This document shows, piece by piece, positions 45,762 through 55,820 of a stretch of 64,000 nt of DNA. Each line of letters opens with the position of its first letter. The stretch's first letter is position 1. Under the pieces are notes generated by a model that had not been told where the DNA came from, did not search any database, and was given only the letters and a program-made list of their open reading frames with translations. Source of the stretch: Lota lota (Eukaryota; Chordata; Actinopteri; Gadiformes; Lotidae); contig JACYXH010000341.1 of NCBI GenBank assembly GCA_026745465.1, positions 1 through 64,000 on the forward strand. The letters are read 5' to 3'. The translations under genes and the position numbers were made by a program.

Positions 45762-45834
45762 ACCCGGTTAGCTCAGTCAGTAGAGCATTAGACTCTTAAT
45801 CTCAGGGTCGTGGGTTCGAGCCCCACATTGGGTG
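45762..45834 (+). tRNA. tRNA-Lys (CTT), slightly diverged
   Basis: A 73-nt cloverleaf with anticodon CTT in loop CTCTTAA and T arm GTGGG-TTCGAGC-CCCAC. Acceptor positions 1-72 and 7-66 differ from the usual vertebrate Lys gene but by paired changes (A-T and T-A), so pairing is kept. The D loop has CA where GG18-19 is expected, and one anticodon-stem pair is broken (T28-C42). No T run follows. It may be a weak gene or a pseudogene. Confidence 0.75.
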
Positions 45835-46378
45835 TTCTAGTCTTGGGACGCAGTTTAAGTGTTCTGTTTGTAATTGTGCAGCATTGCATACATTGTGAGT
45901 GTCAAAGCACACATTCCCTCTTAAGGTGTTAATGTGAGTATTCCAGATGGCTTTATGGGTCTTCTTTCAAATGGTACACATAGGTGTTTCTTGAATAAAC
46001 ATCTTTCATGATTAAGTCTTTGGTAATATTCATAAAACACTGAAGAAGATCAAGCCTGGCCAAATCCATGTCCAGTAAACAGGAGATCCTGTGTTGAAAT
46101 GCTAGCAGTTCAGGGTGTGGTGTAACATACTCCCACAATATGACTTGACCAAAAATGCTTTGTAGGCCATATAATATGTGCATTGCCCTGGTTCCTTGCA
46201 ATGCTGTAAACTTTGATTTGAAACCAGAACCTTTAAATCCATCTTTTTTCTATGATTTTGATAAATTAAGGACCATGAACTGCAATGGAAACATTGCATT
46301 CAATGTGGCAAAGTTTCACACTGTCCTTCTGGAACCCTAACCTTCAAAACGTACGATTATCCTGGGCCACAGCTACTT

Positions 46379-46524
46379 ACTATTTCGCAGAGGCAATATC
46401 GTAGTCAGTAAGGTACAACTGAGACATGATGTTTGCTGGTTGAAAACTTAACCCAATACCCCGCAAGGATGACTTGAAAAGAGTCACCCATGGCAATTTT
46501 TGCCAGTCTCCAAGGGGACTTGTA
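46379..46524 (+). ncRNA. U4-like spliceosomal snRNA, diverged
   Basis: Hallmarks of U4 occur in order: CGCAGAGGCAATATCGTAG near the 5' end, TTTGCTGGTTGAAAACTT (U4/U6 stem I region), CCCAATACCCCGC, GATGACTTG, TGGCAATTTTTGCC containing the Sm site AATTTTTG, and a final AGTCTCCAAGGGGACT hairpin. The 5' stem-loop has many changes from the standard vertebrate U4, although the U6-pairing bases mostly remain pairable through G-U. U4atac was considered and does not match. A variant gene or a pseudogene. Confidence 0.6.
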
Positions 46525-46790
46525 AAGGGGTCAAAAACACAGTCATGTAATGGCATAAAATGAAAGCAAGCTGTTAAAGCCCATTGCTGCATTGCCCTAC
46601 TCACCCAAGAGCGGACAACACATTGCTTTGACCTAGCGGACGTACAGATGATGTCGGAGGAAATCAATTGCATTGATACTTTGTAGGTTTACAACCACTA
46701 GCAAAGTTACCAGTAAGACAAGATGTTTTTTGGTGCTGCAAGTGAAGCTTGTATTAAAATGTACACCAGTTAACAATGATGCAGAATTGC

Positions 46791-46863
46791 AGGTACTGCT
46801 GGGATTTGAACCCAGGATCTCCTGTTTGCTAGACAGGCATTTTACCAACTAAGCCACAGCACC
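46791..46863 (-). tRNA. tRNA with Thr-type body and AGC (Ala) anticodon
   Basis: A 73-nt minus-strand cloverleaf. The acceptor GGTGCTG/CAGTACC, anticodon stem CCTGT/ACAGG, variable AGATC and T arm CTGGG-TTCAAAT-CCCAG match vertebrate tRNA-Thr(AGT). The loop is CTAGCAA, giving anticodon AGC. The Ala identity pair G3-T70 is absent (T3-A70). The D stem has one mismatch and the D region is one base short. No T run follows. Decoding identity is uncertain. Confidence 0.7.
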
Positions 46864-47003
46864 ACTTTGGTGGTAAAGCTTCACCGAATTCTTGAGAGAA
46901 CAGCAAACAAAGGCTGCACTATTCTGTGTCTGTGTGAAAAGAGAAAGATTGGTTTAAATGTGTGTTGGACAAATTGTGTGAGCCAAAATGCTTCACCAAT
47001 CAA

Positions 47004-47074
47004 GCATTGGTGGTTCTGCGGTAGAATTCTCGCCTGCCACGCGGGAGGCCCGGGTTCGATTCCCGGCCAATGCA
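47004..47074 (+). tRNA. tRNA-Gly (GCC)
   Basis: A 71-nt cloverleaf: acceptor GCATTGG/CCAATGC, anticodon arm CTCGC-CTGCCAC-GCGGG, T arm CCCGG-GTTCGATT-CCCGG. It differs from the usual vertebrate gene in the D loop (TGCGGTA for AGTGGTA), changing the conserved A14. No T run within 25 bases downstream. Confidence 0.85.
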
Positions 47075-47219
47075 AGGCACACTTTGGCTCAGTTCTGAAC
47101 GGCAACTTAAACATTGTGTGTGACGTCTTCTCTTTCTTAACATCTAGCTGATGAGGGCGAACTAAACTTTAAAGAGTCATTTGATATGAAAATGTTATTT
47201 CGATAGTCCTTAATACTTC

Positions 47220-47302
47220 TGTCAGAAGTGGGATTTGAACCCACGCCTCCAGAGGAGACTGCGACCTGAACGCAGCGCCTTAGACTGCTCGGCCATCCTG
47301 AC
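47220..47302 (-). tRNA. tRNA-Leu (CAG)
   Basis: An 83-nt class II tRNA on the minus strand: acceptor GTCAGGA/TTCTGAC, anticodon loop TTCAGGT in stem CTGCG/CGCAG, long variable arm TCTCCTCTGGAGGC, T arm GTGGG-TTCAAAT-CCCAC. All stems pair. The first T run is about 25 bases downstream. Confidence 0.88.
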
Positions 47303-47453
47303 ACGTAATATAAATTGTCCAAGAGTGGATCGTTGCATGAATAGTGTTACGTTTGTCATGTATTTCAAAGATCGCTTTTTGCTCACAGACACCGACTGCT
47401 CCTAAAATAACTCGACTTTGATAGTATTGGTGACTGTGGGTTAATGTCAAACA

Positions 47454-47525
47454 CTCCCCGTCGGGGAATTGAACCCCGGTCTCCCGCGTGACAGGCGGGG
47501 ATACTGACCACTATACTAACGAGGA
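47454..47525 (-). tRNA. tRNA-Asp (GTC)
   Basis: A 72-nt minus-strand cloverleaf: acceptor TCCTCGT/ACGGGGA with discriminator G, anticodon arm CCGCC-TGTCACG-CGGG, T arm CCGGGG-TTCAATT-CCCCG. It is nearly identical to vertebrate tRNA-Asp. No T run follows within 20 bases. Confidence 0.88.
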
Positions 47526-47613
47526 CCTGTTGCAATGAGAATACCTCGACATTGGTAAGCGCATTGACGTCTACAGGTGTACATTTTATATTCAACATTT
47601 GATAACACTTGCC

Positions 47614-47748
47614 ATGGCGCTGAGCGGGGCCAGCGCTAATGCGCTCCCGGGGGCCAGCTGGGGGAGAGCGGCGGTCTGCTCCGTCTACCAGCGCTCCCCT
47701 GGGCCGTCTGGGCCGCTGCGCTGGAGCCGGGCTGACACAATGTCTTGA
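47614..47748 (+). other. GC-rich 44-codon ORF
   Basis: ATGGCGCTGAGCGGGGCC opens a 44-codon frame ending ADTMS and TGA. GC content and CpG density are far above the flanks. I recognise no family, and no splice donor is convincing. It could be a promoter-proximal fragment of a gene or chance. Confidence 0.15.
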
Positions 47749-47817
47749 AACACATCTCTAGTGGGACTGCTGATGTCTTCTGTGTCTCTCTCCATTTCTG
47801 TCTGACCAAAGACATCC

Positions 47818-48145
<328 letters not shown>

Positions 48146-48715
48146 AGACCGAGAGATTATTCAGTACAATACAGATTGAGAGAGAGAGATTATTCAGTGC
48201 AATACAGATTGAGAGAGAGGGAGAGAGATTATTTAATACAACACAGATTGAGAGAGAGATTATTCAGTACAATACAGATTGAGAGAGAGAGATTATTCAG
48301 TACAATACAGATTGAGAGAGAGAGATTAACGAGTATAATACAGATTGAGAATATAGCTATTCTACTGAATACATATTGTAGAGAATGCTCCTTTTCCAAT
48401 GAATGTCTCATTCTACTTTTGTAAATTTGAATTTAAATCAAAAAGGTTTAGAAACATTTTATTATGTTATCAAAATGAACACTTCACATTGTCAATATTT
48501 TCTACTTCCTGTAGTCGTTTGCAATTTGATATCATTAAACGTATAAAAAAACAGGAACAAGAGGAGAGGGGACAGAGAGATGGAGAGAGATATGAACTTT
48601 AACTGAACATTTAGATTGGAAGACACAGAGATAATGCTATTGACACAGAGACATCGATGACAGTCAGCTTCACTGTAGGAGAGAGGGAGGGAGAGGGAGG
48701 GAGGGAGAGGGAACA

Positions 48716-48858
48716 ACGAACTGGCGCCGGCTGCTAGGAAGCGCGGTGGAGAAATAGGGAGCGTAGATTGGCGATTGCTGGCAGTGTGTGTAAACAGAAG
48801 CACGTGGAGAAGTGGCAGCCGGCGGCCGCTAGGTGGCGGCAGTGGACGGAGTGACACA
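48716..48858 (-). mobile_element. Gypsy-LTR-like fragment (fossil)
   Basis: GAACTGGCGCCGG...GTGTGTAAACAGAAGCACGTGG...CGGCAGTGGACGG follows the same order as the LTR of the Gypsy fossil at 29566-29769 but is clearly diverged. No coding part or target duplication is seen. It is bounded on both sides by the ACATCGATGACAGTCAGCTTC repeat (48645 and 48884), so it may have inserted into, or been duplicated with, that repeat. Confidence 0.35.
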
Positions 48859-48899
48859 CAGGCCCAATGCTGTTGACACAGAGACATCGATGACAGTCA

Positions 48900-49090
48900 G
48901 CTTCACTGTAGGAGAGAGGGAGGGAGAGGGAGGGAGAGGGGAAGAGGGAAGGTGGGAGAGAGAGAGGGAGGGAAAGGGAGGGGAAAAGAGGTAGAGAGAG
49001 AGTAGAGACACTGAGAGGGAAGGAGAGAAGGAGGGAGGGAGTGAGAGGAGGGGAAGAGAATGAGGGAAGGAGGGGGAGAGAGCGAAGGAA
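48900..49090. repeat. Polypurine GGGA/GAGA tract
   Basis: An almost pure purine stretch on the plus strand. It directly precedes the tandem repeat at 49095-49280 and mirrors the polypurine-plus-repeat arrangement at 52509-53085. Confidence 0.9.
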
Positions 49091-49094
49091 AATG

Positions 49095-49280
49095 TACTCT
49101 ATTCTACTGAATACATGTTGTACTGAGAATGTACCTATTCTACTGAATACATATTGTAGAGAATTTACCTATTCTACTGAATACATATTGTACTGAGAAT
49201 GTACCTATTCGACTGAATACATATTGTAGAGAATGTACCTATTCTACTGAACACATATTGTACTGAGAATGTACCTATTC
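49095..49280. repeat. TATTCTACTGAATACATATTGTA tandem repeat, array A
   Basis: About five units of 31-37 bp with TACCTATTCTACTGAATAC and TATTGTACTGAGAATG. The last unit overlaps the final codons of the TRIM gene. The same family occurs at 52848-53085 and once near 48350. Confidence 0.9.
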
Positions 49281-51128
49281 GGTCCCTACGTATGACGGAG
49301 GACGGACCTCCACCGTTGTCCAGTCCCTGGTGGGTGGAGGATTCTTCAGGGATCTGAAGGTCTGGAGGAAGTGGAGGTGGTCTTCAGTCTGTGAGAGCTG
49401 CTTCACCTCTGTGCTTCTATTGGTCACATCTTCTATTTCCTGCTCCAGCTCTTTGAAGAGGTCTTCAGCCTCTTTCTCTGTGGATTTCAGTCTCTCTTTA
49501 ACCGTTTGGTTGAACTCATCCTGCCACTTTTCAATGTAGCGCATCAGAGCAGTGAAGACCTGCACACCATCAGCTATCTCTCTGTCTGCGTCTTTGTTGC
49601 TCAATTCTACGGTGTCTTTGATCTCCTTAATCTTTAGTTTTCTCTCCTGGATCTTCTGCTGAATTTCAGACTCTATCTTCCCCAGCTGGGCCGTCTTCAC
49701 TTCATATTCCTCCTTTAGAGACACAACAGGATGGGACTTGTGGTCTGTCTCTGTGCAGAACTGACACACACACACCTGTTCAGTCTGGCAGAAGAGCTCC
49801 AGAAGTCGGTCGTGTTTCTTACACATCCTGTCTTCCAGACGGTCCATAGGCTCGACCAGCCGATGTCTCTTCAGGCCTGCGACTCTCTGATGAGGCTCCA
49901 GGTGGGTTTGGCAGTAAGAGGTAAAACACACTAGGCAGGACATCACAGCCTTCAGCTGGGTCCCAGTACAGACATCACAGGGAACTTCTGCTGGTTCAAC
50001 ACACGGCTGCTCTGTGACTCGTACAGACCTTCTAAACTGATCAATCATCTCTGAAAAGAGAGTATTGACCTGTAAATCAGGTCTTGTCTGGAACAGTTTG
50101 TTACAAACAGGACATTTGTACTGGACTTGGCCATCCCAGAACCTTGTAATACAGGTTCTGCAGAAGTTGTGTCCACATGGTGTGGTGACTGGGCTGTTGA
50201 ACACATCCAGGCAGATGGGACATGAAAAGTTATCCTCAGACCAGGAAGAATTGGACGCCATTCCTAGAAATAAAAATTATGAAAATTAAATTACCGTTTT
50301 TAACTATACATTATATACATGTAATAATGTGTTAAGAATAAGACAAGTTAAGAACAAGACATCTTTCTTCACCAGCAACACCGTACACAGGTTTTGAATA
50401 TATAACTATTATAGACTCTATAATATAGAGAGAATTGAAATGTGATACAAACAAAAAGAAATCAATAAACAAGAGAAAAGAAAATACAGTGGCATAGAGC
50501 AACAGGGACGGGGTCTGCATGCAGCTGGGCCTCAAAAAGGCCTGAAGCCTTATCTGAACAGTTCTTCTGGAGGAAGATCTGCTTTTTGTCCTTTCCTGGT
50601 AATCATTCTGGATGAACGATCACCAGGAAGTAAATCTATTTCCTTTGTTCCTCAAATACCGATTGTAGCGCCGGGTACGTCGGAGCTCATCGATACTTAG
50701 ATTAGATTACACAGAACGCCCTGATGCTTTAACACCAAACTAACTTTGTTAAAGTCCCGTGTTGGCCTCGCCTGGTCGGGTTCAAGCAAAGCGCACAGAG
50801 CGCGGCCCCACGTGTGGCGCCGCGCTCCAAACAGGACGCCGAGCACCGAGCACGCGCTGGTGGAATCCGACGAGGCGACACAATAGAGCACGTGAAGGTT
50901 GGTTTCGCTAAGCATCAACATCACGTGTTCACACGGAGCGCAGGAGACCCGTGTGGGGCTAACGCTACAGTACAACATGGCGCACTGCAGACAGGACGGC
51001 AACGATGAGGATTAGAGGTTCAATGTGTTGGACCCACCTTGGAATGTTTCTGTCCCGGCTCTCTGATTTAAAACGTCTTGTTCTTCGTCTCCAGAGAGGC
51101 TAACGTGTCCACGTCGTCTCTTCGTCAT
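49275..51128 (-). CDS. Bloodthirsty-like TRIM E3 ligase lacking B30.2 (359 aa)
   Basis: Two minus-strand exons. Exon 51128-51038 begins ATG (MTKRRRGHVSLSGDEEQ) and ends at donor GTGGGT. Exon 50263-49275 follows acceptor TTTCTAG and joins in frame, placing an internal Met at residue 32 (MASNSSWSEDNF). RING C3HC4 about 45-84 (CPICLDVF, CGHNFCRTC, CPVC); B-box 1 about 126-155; B-box 2 about 178-208 (CKKHDRLLELFC, HKSH); coiled coil about 211-331. It resembles the teleost bloodthirsty/TRIM39-like family, cytosolic ubiquitin ligases of antiviral defence. Family members normally continue past PPSYVGT into a linker and B30.2. Here the frame ends GTE-TAG where the array at 49095-49280 begins, and no B30.2 exon is visible to the left. 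A weak donor (TAC|GTAGGG) could splice earlier. It may be a truncated gene or one with a function limited to RING and coiled coil. Confidence 0.82.
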
Positions 51129-51440
51129 GTCGTCCCTTCGTCGGTTGGATTTCCGTAAACTTCCGTTTGCTGAATAAGAGAGAGGGGTCTTTATACAGAG
51201 CTCCAGGCTCGGGGCCGCCCCCTCGGTAGGACACTTCCGGTCTGAGTTTGGAGTACTCCGGAAAAGACGATACGAACGAACCATACACAGCCTCACCGTC
51301 TCCTCTACTCTCACCGTGCGTATGCGTTATGTCGTCGTCGTTCGTTCCGATCTCGTTCACTAGTTTGTCTGTCCGTCTCGATGCTTCTCACCGTTCCTTC
51401 ACTCCGTTTGTCCGTCGTCGTTTTCTCCGTTCTTTGTTTA
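50700..51440 (-). promoter_or_regulatory. CpG-rich region at the TRIM start
   Basis: CpG density rises sharply across the TRIM first exon and its first intron. The TRIM leader would start somewhere right of 51128; no TATA box is clear. Plus-strand ORFs in this stretch look like chance. Confidence 0.35.
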
Positions 51441-52440
51441 TTTTTTTATTATCAAAAATATCAATTTATATTTACATTATCATTCTGGTATAAATAATAA
51501 CATGCAACAATCACATACACACCCAAAATAATCCTGCTCACCATACACATCATACACAACACAATTTATAAGCTATAAAAACAAACATCCTCCACATAAC
51601 AACATAAACATAAAAAATAAATAAACAATAAACATAAATACACATAATGAAACATTCTTTAAAAATGCATCTGCATTTTCCTATCATCTGTCTCACTAAT
51701 AAAGCTGGAACCATCAATAAACCATTCTTTAAAAGTGTCTCTTCCTAGGTGGTTTTTTTAACAATTCCACCTCTTTCCTAATCTTTGCTTCGAACAAAAC
51801 CCATTCATCCACTTTTCTTCCTTCATAATATGCCATGTTCCTCCTTATCCACACTGCATATCTTGCATAGCTCAACATGTAATTCAACAAATTACTATTT
51901 ACATTTCCCTCTTTTTTACACAGTCCGAATAACATGTTTTCTTTTCACTTCTTCCCCTCCATTACATCCAGTTTCCAGTGAGTTTTTACCATGATTTTTA
52001 TTTTGTTATAGAACTTCTGTAAGAACTTACACTCAATGAATAAATGCATGAAGTTTTCTGGTTCTGTTTCACACATGTCACATTCCCTTTGAATCACCTT
52101 ATTTATTTGGTGCAAAACAATTCGTGAATATTCTATTGTGTCTTAATTTGTAATCAGTTTTCTCATTCCAGATTATTGTATTTTACTTTCAAATTCTTCC
52201 ATATGTTTTTTACATTAATGCCCACAAAAAAAACCTTTCCCACACCTTCTCAGAAGCAGGCGTTTTGAATTCTTTATTCACCAGATTATTATAAAAGTAT
52301 TTTGTTTTTAATTTACACATTTCAATATGTTTCCCATTCTTTTCCACATATAATTCAGGAAATGTTATTTTCCTGTCAACCACCACATTATTTTCTTTTC
52401 TAAATCCATTGAACACCAACTCACCCTCTTTATTAGTTAA
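51435..52440 (-). mobile_element. 5'-truncated LINE (L1/Tx1-like), 3' end of ORF2
   Basis: Minus-strand reading shows the region after reverse transcriptase: FKTPASEKVWERFF, LVLHQINKVIQRECDMCE, FMHLFIECKFLQKFYNKIK and YARYAVWIRRNMAYYEGRK. CDMC...H...C is the zinc-knuckle-like motif seen near the end of many LINE ORF2 proteins. The frame is interrupted between 51936 and 52210. An A-rich tail (TTTATTTTTTTATTATC on the plus strand) near 51435-51455 marks the 3' end. The RT domain itself is absent, as usual for 5' truncation. Confidence 0.8.
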
Positions 52441-52508
52441 AACTGAAATGATGCTTGAGTAGTAAAAACTTGAAGCTCATGTGTCAACAACAAAGACTAT
52501 TTCCTGAA

Positions 52509-52842
52509 AAAGAGGAGGAGGATGTAGAGGAGGGGAAAGGAGGAGGAGGAGGAGGAGAAGGAGGCGCAGGAAGAGAAGGGAAGAAGTAGAGGAGGAGGAG
52601 GGGGAGGAGGAGGTGCAAGAGCAGAAGGGGGGAAGAGGTGGAGGATGAGGAGAAGGGGGGAGGAGGTGGAGAAGGGAGGAGGAGGAGAAGGGGGAAGGAG
52701 TTGAAAGAAGAGAAGGGAGGAGGAGGAGGAGGAGGAGGGGGGAGGAATTGGAGAAGAGAGGAGGAGGGAGGAAGTGGAGGGTAGGGGGGGAGGAGGTGGA
52801 GGAGGAGGTTTATGTGTAAGAGGTGAATGAGGAAGAGGGAGA
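52509..52842. repeat. (GGA)n polypurine tract
   Basis: About 330 bp of GGA/GAA on the plus strand with short interruptions. It precedes the TATTCTACTGAATAC array, as at 48900-49280. Confidence 0.92.
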
Positions 52843-52847
52843 AAATA

Positions 52848-53085
52848 CCTATTCTATTGAATACATATTGTGCTGAGAATGTACATATTCTACTGAATAC
52901 ATATTGTACTGAGAATGTAGCTATTCTACTGAATACATATTGTACAGAATGTACCTATTCAACTGAATACATATTGTAGAGAATGTACCTATTCTACTGA
53001 ATACATATTGTAGAGTATGTACCTATTCAACTGAATACATATTGTACTGAGAAGGTACCTATTCTACTGAATACAAATTGTAATA
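52848..53085. repeat. TATTCTACTGAATACATATTGTA tandem repeat, array B
   Basis: About seven units, same orientation as array A at 49095-49280. The right end runs into TTGTAATAAAGGTTTAATAG, the start of the NLR inverted-duplication flank. Confidence 0.9.
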
Positions 53086-53089
53086 AAGG

Positions 53090-53300
53090 TTTAATAGAGC
53101 TTTAAGCTTTATTTACTTTATTCTTTGTCATTCATTGGTTGCTATAACTATATAAGCCTATAAATGGTAATGAAGGTTTAATAGCGCACCGTGTTGATGT
53201 TAGTTGGACGATATTGTCTTCAAAACCAAATAGGTGGTTGAAATAGATTTTGTTCAGATTAGTCTTGGTGTAAAGACCGGACATTGGACAATATTTCACA
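53090..53300 (-). repeat. Inverted partner of 37185-37320
   Basis: GATGTTAGTTGGACGATATTG and GATTAGTCTTGGTGTAAAGAC read as the reverse complement of the sequence next to the 101-bp array at 37.2 kb. It marks the outer limit of homology between the two arms of the NLR inverted duplication. Confidence 0.75.
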
Positions 53301-54469
53301 CTATTAGATCGCTGATAACGATATTCGTGTTGAAAATCCCTCCGATTCTTCACTGACACGGACGTGGCGCGACAGTTTATGCCGCAGAATGCCTGCAGAA
53401 GAGCGCGTCCATGAGTCCATCCGAGCTGCTGAAGGAACGCGGAAGGCGCGGGCACGCTACCGCCGTGTTGTTCCCGCGGCTGGTCTCTTCTCATTGGTTG
53501 GCCACATCCACGCTACCTGTGCTGTGTGAGGTTCAGAGGCTGACTCCTGATACTGCCTCATGAGCAGCATCAACGTGATGTACTGGCGGCTCAGACCGCT
53601 ACAAAAGACAACTAAACACTGGTTCACTTGAGGAGAAGCATTTAGCATTTAGCACAAGTTATTGTTACTTATACCACGTTCACCACCATGAGACTTATTA
53701 CACTCATCTATTCTCATAGCCTGTTCTTTCTCCTAATAAACACAACGATGAACTATACAATATGAAGATCGGACCCTATTTAATCACCCATGTAAAAAAG
53801 TACTGCTCTTTGAAAACAGTCAGGTAAACCATGGGCTTCATAAGTTCAGTTAGCTTGTTGCTTTTAGCGGGGGTGTACAAAGGGGCGGGAACCAAGCTGA
53901 AGCTCGATTGACTTTATTAATGAGCGAGTTGAGAGCAGCGCGTGCGATCATTTGATTGGACCACAGGATTCAGTGAGTGACAGGTGGGGCGGTCTCTGGC
54001 TCCAGCCAAACGGAGGAGACGGTTGTACAGCTTGTGTCGGGTTTCAAACCCATCCCGTGTTCCCCTTCCGCACACATTGGTGCACGAGTACAACGCGGGT
54101 GAAATGACGGGATTGGCTGGAAAACAAGTTTCCCATGATTCCCACAACGTGGCCGGGCATGTGTGAGAGCACGGAGAGCAGTAGTCCCAGACGTCCATTC
54201 CAAACAGCGATCTGGTGACAACACGCCCTTGTCACTAAGGCCAATAAGCTGCAGCGGTTTCCTTCACATCAACACAGATCACACGTTGACAATAAGCCGC
54301 CCTTGCTGCTTGAGGGACTTTACAAAGAGGCGTTCCCTCCCACCTAGACGCGGCTCGCGCGCGGGCGGGGCTATGTGTAGCCCTTCTACCGGTTCAATTG
54401 GTTTGTGGAGGGGCGGGGTCAGTCAGTCAGTCAGTCAGTCTCTCTGCATGGAGAGCAGTACTCACAGAC
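53301..54469. other. CpG-rich unique DNA, no gene recognised
   Basis: CpG-rich patches lie at 53330-53530 and 53860-54410, with CCAAT-type motifs (CTCATTGGTTGGCC near 53492 and TTGATTGGACC near 53952) and (CAGT)n at 54420-54440. They look like promoter or CpG-island sequence, but no convincing first exon or protein was found on either strand. Confidence 0.4.
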
Positions 54470-54750
54470 GTAGGCTTATATACTTATAGGAACCAACGAA
54501 TAATAAAGAATAAAGCTGTTGAGAACTCTTCTATTAAACCTTCATTACCCTTTATAATTAGGCTTATATAGTTATAGGAACCAACGAATAATAAAGAATA
54601 AAGCTGTTGAGAACTCTTCTGTTAAACCTTCGTTACCCTTTATAATTAGGCTTATGTAGTTATAGGAACCAACGAATAATAAAGAATGAAGCTGTTGAGA
54701 ACTCTTCTATTAAACCTTCATTACCCTTTATAATTAGGCTTATATAGTTA
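54470..54750. repeat. 101-bp tandem array, second location
   Basis: Nearly three units of the family at 37310-37655, same orientation. It is followed at 54755 by GGATATGAAACGCACC, the distal end of the minus-strand NLR 3' flank. Confidence 0.88.
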
Positions 54751-54754
54751 TGGT

Positions 54755-55765
54755 TGTTGGATATGAAACGCACCACACACCGTGGCCTTATCCTACAAGT
54801 GTCCGAGAAGCTTCATGAACCTTCTCGGACCCCAACAATAACCGCTCCCCAGATGGAGCTGACGTTGTGACGTCACGGGGCCTCCGGAAGGGCCCGTAGA
54901 CATCCCGGAAAGAACCGGACCGGAGTTCAGAGCAGCGTGGAACGGGTTTCTTTCTGCATTATGTGATTATTCTAGTAACGTTGACTAAAGAGCATAGGAT
55001 ACCAAGTTTAAGATCAAAGAAGACATATTAAGATGGAACAAGATAAGTGTTTATATTAGTAATGATAATTGTAGATAATATAATTACATAGAGTAATGCG
55101 TACTGTCAATTATTATATAACATCCTAGTTTTATATATAACAAGTATATATTTAAAGTAATAACTCATGTAGAAGTAAAAGTAGTCATCAGATAATGACT
55201 TGAGGAAGAGTAAGAAAGTATAGTGAAAAGACTACTCAATTACTGAGTTACTTCAAACCAAATTATTTATTGTTGTAATAAGCAGAGCAAGATAAACGTA
55301 AATAGACAAATATTACATTGTTTGTGCTTGTCTAATAGACAGTAACAACATATAAAATAGCATGTATCCCTTCAAATAAAACAACAGAAAAACACATTAA
55401 ATCTTTACAAAATAAGGTAATAAGGAAAATACAGCCACAATAAATCTCTCTCTGGCCTCCATTTTTAATTCACAAACAGACTTGAGTAAAAGCAAACAGT
55501 ATGTTACATTAAAAAATGTAAAAGATTATTGAAGTAAATGAAAGAGAAAATATAACTTCTTCGTGTAATTATGTGTGTGTACTATGTGTGTGTGTGTGTA
55601 CTATGTGTGTGTACTATGTGTGTGTACTATGTGTGTGTACTATTTGTGCGTGTACTATGTGCGTGTGCTATGTGTGTGCGTGTACTGTGTGTGTGTGCTA
55701 TGTGTGTGTGTACTATGTGAGTGTGTACTATGTGTGTGTGTGTAAGTGTGTGTACTATGTGTGTG
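54755..55765 (-). repeat. 3' flank of NLR gene 2
   Basis: A direct copy of 17190-18178 and reverse complement, in part, of 36271-37080. It contains a palindromic TGACGTTGTGACGTCACGG, the intact BEL target (TTCTAGTAACGTTGACTAAAG), an ACTCAAGTA-type element and a TGTGTGTACTATG microsatellite next to the stop codon. Confidence 0.85.
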
Positions 55766-55820
55766 AAAAAAAAGAAACACGCACACGGCCCGCCTGACCG
55801 CCCGCCGCGTTTCTTTTTTT

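Noticed and set aside
46379-46524. U4atac minor-spliceosome snRNA
   Set aside because: The CCCAATACCCCGC and GATGACTTG segments match U4, and the U4atac 5' and 3' sequences are absent.
53132-53648. Minus-strand ORFs in the CpG-rich stretch
   Set aside because: No domain, no splice support, and part of the frame lies in the inverted-repeat flank.
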